From: a bacterium
GTDB taxonomy: Bacteria > SZUA-79 > Acidulodesulfobacterales > Acidulodesulfobacteraceae
Direction: 5' to 3'
Assembly: GCA_021806125.1 (NCBI GenBank)
Contig: JAJZYC010000045.1
Span: 1 to 9,726 of the forward strand
Length of the DNA: 9,726 nucleotides
The position numbers were made by a program, and so were the translations under genes. The first letter of the stretch is position 1; every line of letters starts with the position of its first letter. The notes beneath the pieces are model-generated. The model was not told where the DNA came from, searched no databases, and saw only the letters and a program-made list of their open reading frames with translations. Shown one piece after another: positions 6,475 through 9,726 of this stretch.

Positions 6475-7344
6475 ATGCCGAATTTAAAATCTATAAAAAG
6501 AAAAATTTCGAGTATCAAAAATACAAGACAAATAACGAAAGCCATGAAAATGGTAGCAGGATCGAAATTAAAGCGGAACCAGTCCGCAATGAGCGAATTT
6601 AAAGTATATGCTTCCGCCTACGACGATGTTATTAAAAATATTTCCTATAATGCGGTATTATATTCGCATCCTTTTTACGGAAAGGCATCCGGCGGCAATA
6701 CCGGCATAATAATAATTTCTACCGATAGAGGGCTTTGTGGGTCTTTTAATATAAATCTGTTTAAACTTTTTTTCGAAGAATTAAAGACTGCCGGAATAGA
6801 TTCAAATCAAGCGAAGTTATATATTCTGGGTAAAAAAGGTTTCGATTTTTTTAAAAAGCGTAATTACGATGTTGTTTTTAACAGGTCTTTTTCTGAAAGC
6901 GAATCGACTATTAATCTTTCAGTCCTATTATCCGACGGTATATTAGACGATTTCAAGGGCGGCAAAATAGAAAATATTTACATAATGTCCAATCGCTATA
7001 TTTCAACGCTTCATCAAAAAGCCTATTCCGAAAAAATTTTACCGTTTGAAACCCAAGCCGCCGGCAAAAATAAAAATAGCGGGGGCTATTTGGTAGAACC
7101 AGTTGATTATGAAGATGAAATCATAGACAAAATTTTTAAAGATTATATATATACTAAGATATATTCCAGAATTTTGGAATCTTTTGCCGGCGAACAAGCT
7201 TCAAGAATGAACGCAATGGACAATGCGACAAGAAATGCGGGGAAGCTTATAAATAAATTAACCGTGTCTTATAATAAAGCGCGGCAGGCGGCCGTTACGC
7301 TCGAAATTTTAGATATTATAAACGGCATGAATGCGATAAAATAA
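6475..7344 (+). CDS. atpG: ATP synthase F1 subunit gamma (central stalk)
   Basis: Gamma (289 residues, usual 285-300) is the rotating shaft inside the alpha/beta ring. Both ends, which form the coiled coil in the ring, are well conserved. The N-terminus reads MPNLKSIKRKISSIKNTRQI with TKAMKMVAGSKLKR after it. The C-terminus has SRMNAMDNATRNAGKLI at 243-259, then the ARQAAVTLEILDIINGMNA ending. The Rossmann-like middle starts with IIISTDRGLCGSFN. I see no inserted regulatory loop like that of chloroplast and cyanobacterial gamma. The ATG has no convincing Shine-Dalgarno sequence in the 26-nt gap after atpA. A 62-codon frame at 6414-6602 across the start is a shadow. Confidence 0.98.
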   Translation: MPNLKSIKRKISSIKNTRQITKAMKMVAGSKLKRNQSAMSEFKVYASAYDDVIKNISYNAVLYSHPFYGKASGGNTGIIIISTDRGLCGSFNINLFKLFFEELKTAGIDSNQAKLYILGKKGFDFFKKRNYDVVFNRSFSESESTINLSVLLSDGILDDFKGGKIENIYIMSNRYISTLHQKAYSEKILPFETQAAGKNKNSGGYLVEPVDYEDEIIDKIFKDYIYTKIYSRILESFAGEQASRMNAMDNATRNAGKLINKLTVSYNKARQAAVTLEILDIINGMNAIK

Positions 7345-7351
7345 ATTTTTC

Positions 7352-7356
7352 GGAGG
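7352..7356 (+). promoter_or_regulatory. Strong Shine-Dalgarno site of atpD
   Basis: GGAGG at 7352-7356, within CGGAGGACA, lies 11 nt before the atpD ATG in the 23-nt atpG-atpD gap. It is the best match to the anti-Shine-Dalgarno sequence in the window. It would favour high synthesis of beta, which is needed in three copies per enzyme while gamma is needed once. The link to stoichiometry is inference. Confidence 0.75.
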
Positions 7357-7367
7357 ACATTAAATAA

Positions 7368-8780
7368 ATGAACGAAGGTTTTGTTGCGCAGGTTATAGGC
7401 CCGGTCATTGACGTTAAATTTGAAAACAAGAAACTGCCGTCGATTTTTAATGCCTTGACTCTTACTAATCCTGCCATAAACGATAAAGAAAATAATTTAG
7501 TGCTCGAAGTCGCCCAGCATCTCGGCGAAGATATCGTCAGATGCGTTGCGTTAGATTCTACAGACGGATTATACAGAGGCATCAAAGTAATAGATACGGG
7601 CAATAAAATAACCGTTCCCGTTGGAAGAGAAGTTCTCGGCAGAATATTTAACGTTATCGGAGAGCCTGTCGATGAACTGCCGTCCGTGCAGTTTAAATCG
7701 AGGCTTCCCATTCACAGGCCCGCCCCGACTTTTGAAGAGCAGTCCACTAATGTCGAGATATTAGAGACGGGCATAAAAGTTTTGGACCTGCTGGAACCAT
7801 ACTTAAAAGGGGGAAAGGCGGGATTGTTCGGCGGCGCCGGCGTCGGCAAAACCGTTTTAGTTATGGAACTGATTCATAATATAGCGATAGAACACGGAGG
7901 CTTTTCGGTATTTGCTGGAGTCGGAGAAAGAACTAGAGAAGGGACAGACCTCTGGACGGAGATGAAAGAATCTAAAGTATTAGATAAAGCGGTATTAGTT
8001 TACGGACAGATGAACGAACCGCCAGGCGCGAGAGCGAGGGTCGCTCTTTCAGCTCTAACCATGGCGGAGTATTTCAGAGATGAAGAAAGGCAGGACGTAT
8101 TGGTTTTTATAGATAACATTTTCAGGTTTGCGCAGGCAAATTCGGAAGTTAGCGCACTTCTGGGGAGAATACCTTCCGCAGTCGGCTATCAGCCTACGCT
8201 TGCAACGGATATGGGCGAACTTCAGGAAAGAATAACCAGTACAAAAAAAGGCTCTATTACTTCGGTACAGGCCGTTTATGTTCCTGCTGACGATTTAACC
8301 GACCCTGCTCCTGCGACTACGTTTGCCCATTTAGATGCAACGACCGTCCTTTCAAGGCAGATTGTAGATCTGGGAATTTATCCGGCTGTCGATCCTCTCG
8401 ATTCGACGTCTAGAGCGCTGGATGCCAACATTATAGGAGAAGAACATTACGGCGTCGCAAGAAAAGTTCAGGCGGTTCTTCAAAAATATAAAGAACTTCA
8501 GGATATAATTGCAATTCTTGGAATGGACGAGCTGTCCGAAGAAGATAAGATTATAGTAAACAGGGCAAGAAGGGTACAGAGGTTTTTATCGCAGCCTTTT
8601 TTCGTCGCGGAAGTTTTTACCGGATTTCCGGGAAGGTACGTGCCTTTAAAAGAAACTATAAGAGGTTTTAAAGAAATTCTGGAAGGCAGGTACGACGATT
8701 TGCCAGAGCAGGCTTTTTATATGGTCGGAACCATAGAAGAAGCAGTGGAGAAAGCGAAAGGATTAAATTTAGAAAGGTAA
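7368..8780 (+). CDS. atpD: ATP synthase F1 subunit beta (catalytic)
   Basis: Beta (470 residues, full length) carries the three catalytic sites that make ATP from ADP and phosphate. The start reads VAQVIGPVIDVKF. The P-loop GGAGVGKT is at 155-162 with catalytic K161. GERTREG follows, with E187 as the general base. Next come ALTMAEYFRD, the Walker B region DVLVFIDNIFRF, ALLGRIPSAVGYQPTL, and the DELSEED motif at 387-393, which contacts gamma and epsilon. In the FRFAQANSEV stretch the family often has Gly where Asn is found here; I would not read function into that. Translation is supported by a strong GGAGG. atpC starts 5 nt after the stop. This is one of the best supported calls in the window. 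Confidence 0.99.
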   Translation: MNEGFVAQVIGPVIDVKFENKKLPSIFNALTLTNPAINDKENNLVLEVAQHLGEDIVRCVALDSTDGLYRGIKVIDTGNKITVPVGREVLGRIFNVIGEPVDELPSVQFKSRLPIHRPAPTFEEQSTNVEILETGIKVLDLLEPYLKGGKAGLFGGAGVGKTVLVMELIHNIAIEHGGFSVFAGVGERTREGTDLWTEMKESKVLDKAVLVYGQMNEPPGARARVALSALTMAEYFRDEERQDVLVFIDNIFRFAQANSEVSALLGRIPSAVGYQPTLATDMGELQERITSTKKGSITSVQAVYVPADDLTDPAPATTFAHLDATTVLSRQIVDLGIYPAVDPLDSTSRALDANIIGEEHYGVARKVQAVLQKYKELQDIIAILGMDELSEEDKIIVNRARRVQRFLSQPFFVAEVFTGFPGRYVPLKETIRGFKEILEGRYDDLPEQAFYMVGTIEEAVEKAKGLNLER

Positions 8781-8785
8781 AAAAA

Positions 8786-9031
8786 ATGCTTCTCAATTTA
8801 AGAGTCGTAGATAAAAAAGGAATTGTTTTCGAAGGGGAGACTGATTTTTGTGAAATTCCTACAGAGGCGGGGATGGAAGGGATTATGCCAAAGCATATAA
8901 ATTTTATCGCAAATCTGGCTCCGGGGAAAATAAAATATAAAAAGGGCGAAAAATTAAACGAAATAGACGCGGCAGGAGGAGGATTCGTGGAAGCCAGCGG
9001 CGGCGGCATAAACATTCTGCTTAATTCCTGA
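8786..9031 (+). CDS. atpC: ATP synthase F1 subunit epsilon, short form without C-terminal hairpin
   Basis: Epsilon binds gamma and the c-ring as part of the rotor. In most bacteria it has about 130-140 residues: an N-terminal beta-sandwich and a C-terminal two-helix hairpin that can inhibit ATP hydrolysis. Here there are only 81 residues. The sandwich marks are present: LRVVDKKGIVFEGETD, IPTEAGMEGIMPKHINFIANL, PGKIKY and GGGFVEASGGGINILL. The protein stops (TGA 9029-9031) where the hairpin would begin. Only 66 nt separate it from serS, and the other frames hold no hairpin-like sequence, so a recent frameshift is unlikely. Short epsilon proteins occur naturally in some bacteria such as Chlorobium. 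The start is 5 nt after atpD, with AAAGG at 8773-8777 as a possible ribosome binding site. It is the last gene of the atp operon. Confidence 0.93.
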   Translation: MLLNLRVVDKKGIVFEGETDFCEIPTEAGMEGIMPKHINFIANLAPGKIKYKKGEKLNEIDAAGGGFVEASGGGINILLNS

Positions 9032-9063
9032 TTGATATTTAGCTTTAAAAATATTAATATAAT
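9032..9063 (+). promoter_or_regulatory. Possible promoter for serS
   Basis: In the 66-nt gap between atpC and serS there is TTGATA (9032-9037) and TATAAT (9058-9063), but with a 20-bp spacer, longer than the usual 16-18. No hairpin-plus-T-run terminator for the atp operon is visible in the gap, so serS may also be read through from upstream. The AT-richness makes chance matches easy. Confidence 0.3.
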
Positions 9064-9097
9064 ACGAAAATAAAAATAACTTAAATTTTAATTAAAA

Positions 9098-9726
9098 ATG
9101 ATAGACATTAAACTTATTAGAGAACAGAGAGAATACGTCAAAAAGGAGATGGAAAAACTTTTTGTTCATGTTCCTATAGACGAAATTTTTGAGCTTGACG
9201 AATCCAAAAGAAAACTTTTATATGATTCCGAATGTTTAAGGAATACAAGGAAAACCCTTTCTAAAGAAATAGCTTCGGAAAAGGATGCGGAAGTAATTTC
9301 GGCAAAAAAAAACGAGGCGAACAAGGTAAACGAATTAATTAAAATTCAGGAAGACGAATTAAGCGCCATAGAAGAAAGGCTTAATTCGCTGATGCTTAAC
9401 GTTCCTAATCTGCCCGACCCAGACGTTCCCGTCGGCGAAGATGAAACCGGAAATGAGGCGGTAGCGTATTTTAACGAAAAGAAAAAGTTTAATTTCGAAC
9501 CTAAAACTCATTACGAAATAGGACAAAAAAGAGACTTGATAGATTTCGAAAGAGGGGTTAAAATTTCAGGCACGCGGTTTTATATTTTAAAAAAGGGACT
9601 CGCAAAACTTCAGAGGGCGCTTATTAATTTTATGCTGGACGTCCATATAACTTATCACGATTATGAAGAGATATACCCGCCTTTTATGGTAAACGGGGCA
9701 TGTTTAGTGGGAACGGGACAGCTTCC
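9098..9726 (+). CDS. serS: Seryl-tRNA synthetase SerS (3' partial)
   Basis: SerS charges tRNA(Ser) with serine in the cytoplasm. The first 209 codons are present out of an expected 420 or so, and the frame is open to the right edge. The start MIDIKLIREQREYVKK matches the family N-terminus. Residues of about 30-105 (Lys/Glu-rich) form the long antiparallel coiled-coil arm that grips the tRNA variable arm. LNVPNLPDPDVPVGEDETGN follows, a hallmark SerS segment. HYEIGQKRDLIDFERGVKISG then opens the class II catalytic domain, with motif 1 around KLQRALINFMLDVH. The window ends in PPFMVN...GTGQLP, also typical. An in-frame stop at 9089-9091 makes ATG 9098 the first possible start. No Shine-Dalgarno sequence is visible before it. 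Confidence 0.97.
   Translation, partial: MIDIKLIREQREYVKKEMEKLFVHVPIDEIFELDESKRKLLYDSECLRNTRKTLSKEIASEKDAEVISAKKNEANKVNELIKIQEDELSAIEERLNSLMLNVPNLPDPDVPVGEDETGNEAVAYFNEKKKFNFEPKTHYEIGQKRDLIDFERGVKISGTRFYILKKGLAKLQRALINFMLDVHITYHDYEEIYPPFMVNGACLVGTGQL

Noticed and set aside
6414..6602. Small 62-codon plus-strand frame across the atpA/atpG junction
   Set aside because: It overlaps the end of atpA and the conserved N-terminus of gamma in another frame. Its Lys/Tyr/Asn-rich product reflects AT-rich sequence.
9032..9097. Remnant of the epsilon C-terminal hairpin after the atpC stop
   Set aside because: All three frames stop within a few to 13 codons and none resembles the Ala/Glu/Arg-rich hairpin; the gap is too short to hold it.
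1..9726. A novel defence, mobile or biosynthetic system
   Set aside because: Every substantial frame is explained by housekeeping families or the PilZ-like gene. No repeats, recombinases, toxin-antitoxin pairs or unexplained gaps longer than 179 bp were seen.

Overview
The window is an ordinary chromosomal housekeeping region, probably close to the replication origin, of an AT-rich Gram-negative bacterium. It looks most like the former Deltaproteobacteria. Three things suggest this: parA-parB next to an F-type ATP synthase operon, paired b'/b stator genes, and an F1 operon that lacks the a and c genes. This is inference from gene order and I cannot place the organism further. By eye the GC content is in the 30s percent, with heavy use of ATA isoleucine codons. 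No transposase, CRISPR array, phage gene, rRNA or tRNA was seen.

Left part (1-3311): the 3' portion of purU (formyltetrahydrofolate deformylase) enters from the left edge. A 102-bp spacer follows, holding a near-perfect parS centromere site and a good promoter. Then come parA and parB, the chromosome segregation pair. A gene on the minus strand converges on parB with only 4 bp between stop codons. It encodes a YcgR-like PilZ protein, a probable cyclic-di-GMP effector.

Right part (3312-9726): a 179-bp divergent intergenic region carries a near-consensus sigma-70-type promoter. After it lies the tight operon atpF'-atpF-atpH-atpA-atpG-atpD-atpC. These genes encode the b', b, delta, alpha, gamma, beta and epsilon subunits: the whole F1 head plus the peripheral stalk. 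The proton-channel genes atpB (a) and atpE (c) are absent and must be elsewhere if the enzyme is complete. Epsilon is only 81 residues and lacks the C-terminal helical hairpin. The first 209 codons of serS (seryl-tRNA synthetase) run off the right edge.

How the genes work together: ParB loads at parS and spreads, and ParA ATPase activity moves the origin region. The atp products form the catalytic head and stator of ATP synthase. I found no convincing undescribed system. The items most worth a second look are the hairpin-less epsilon, the parS site beside the parAB promoter, and the PilZ protein with one altered motif residue.
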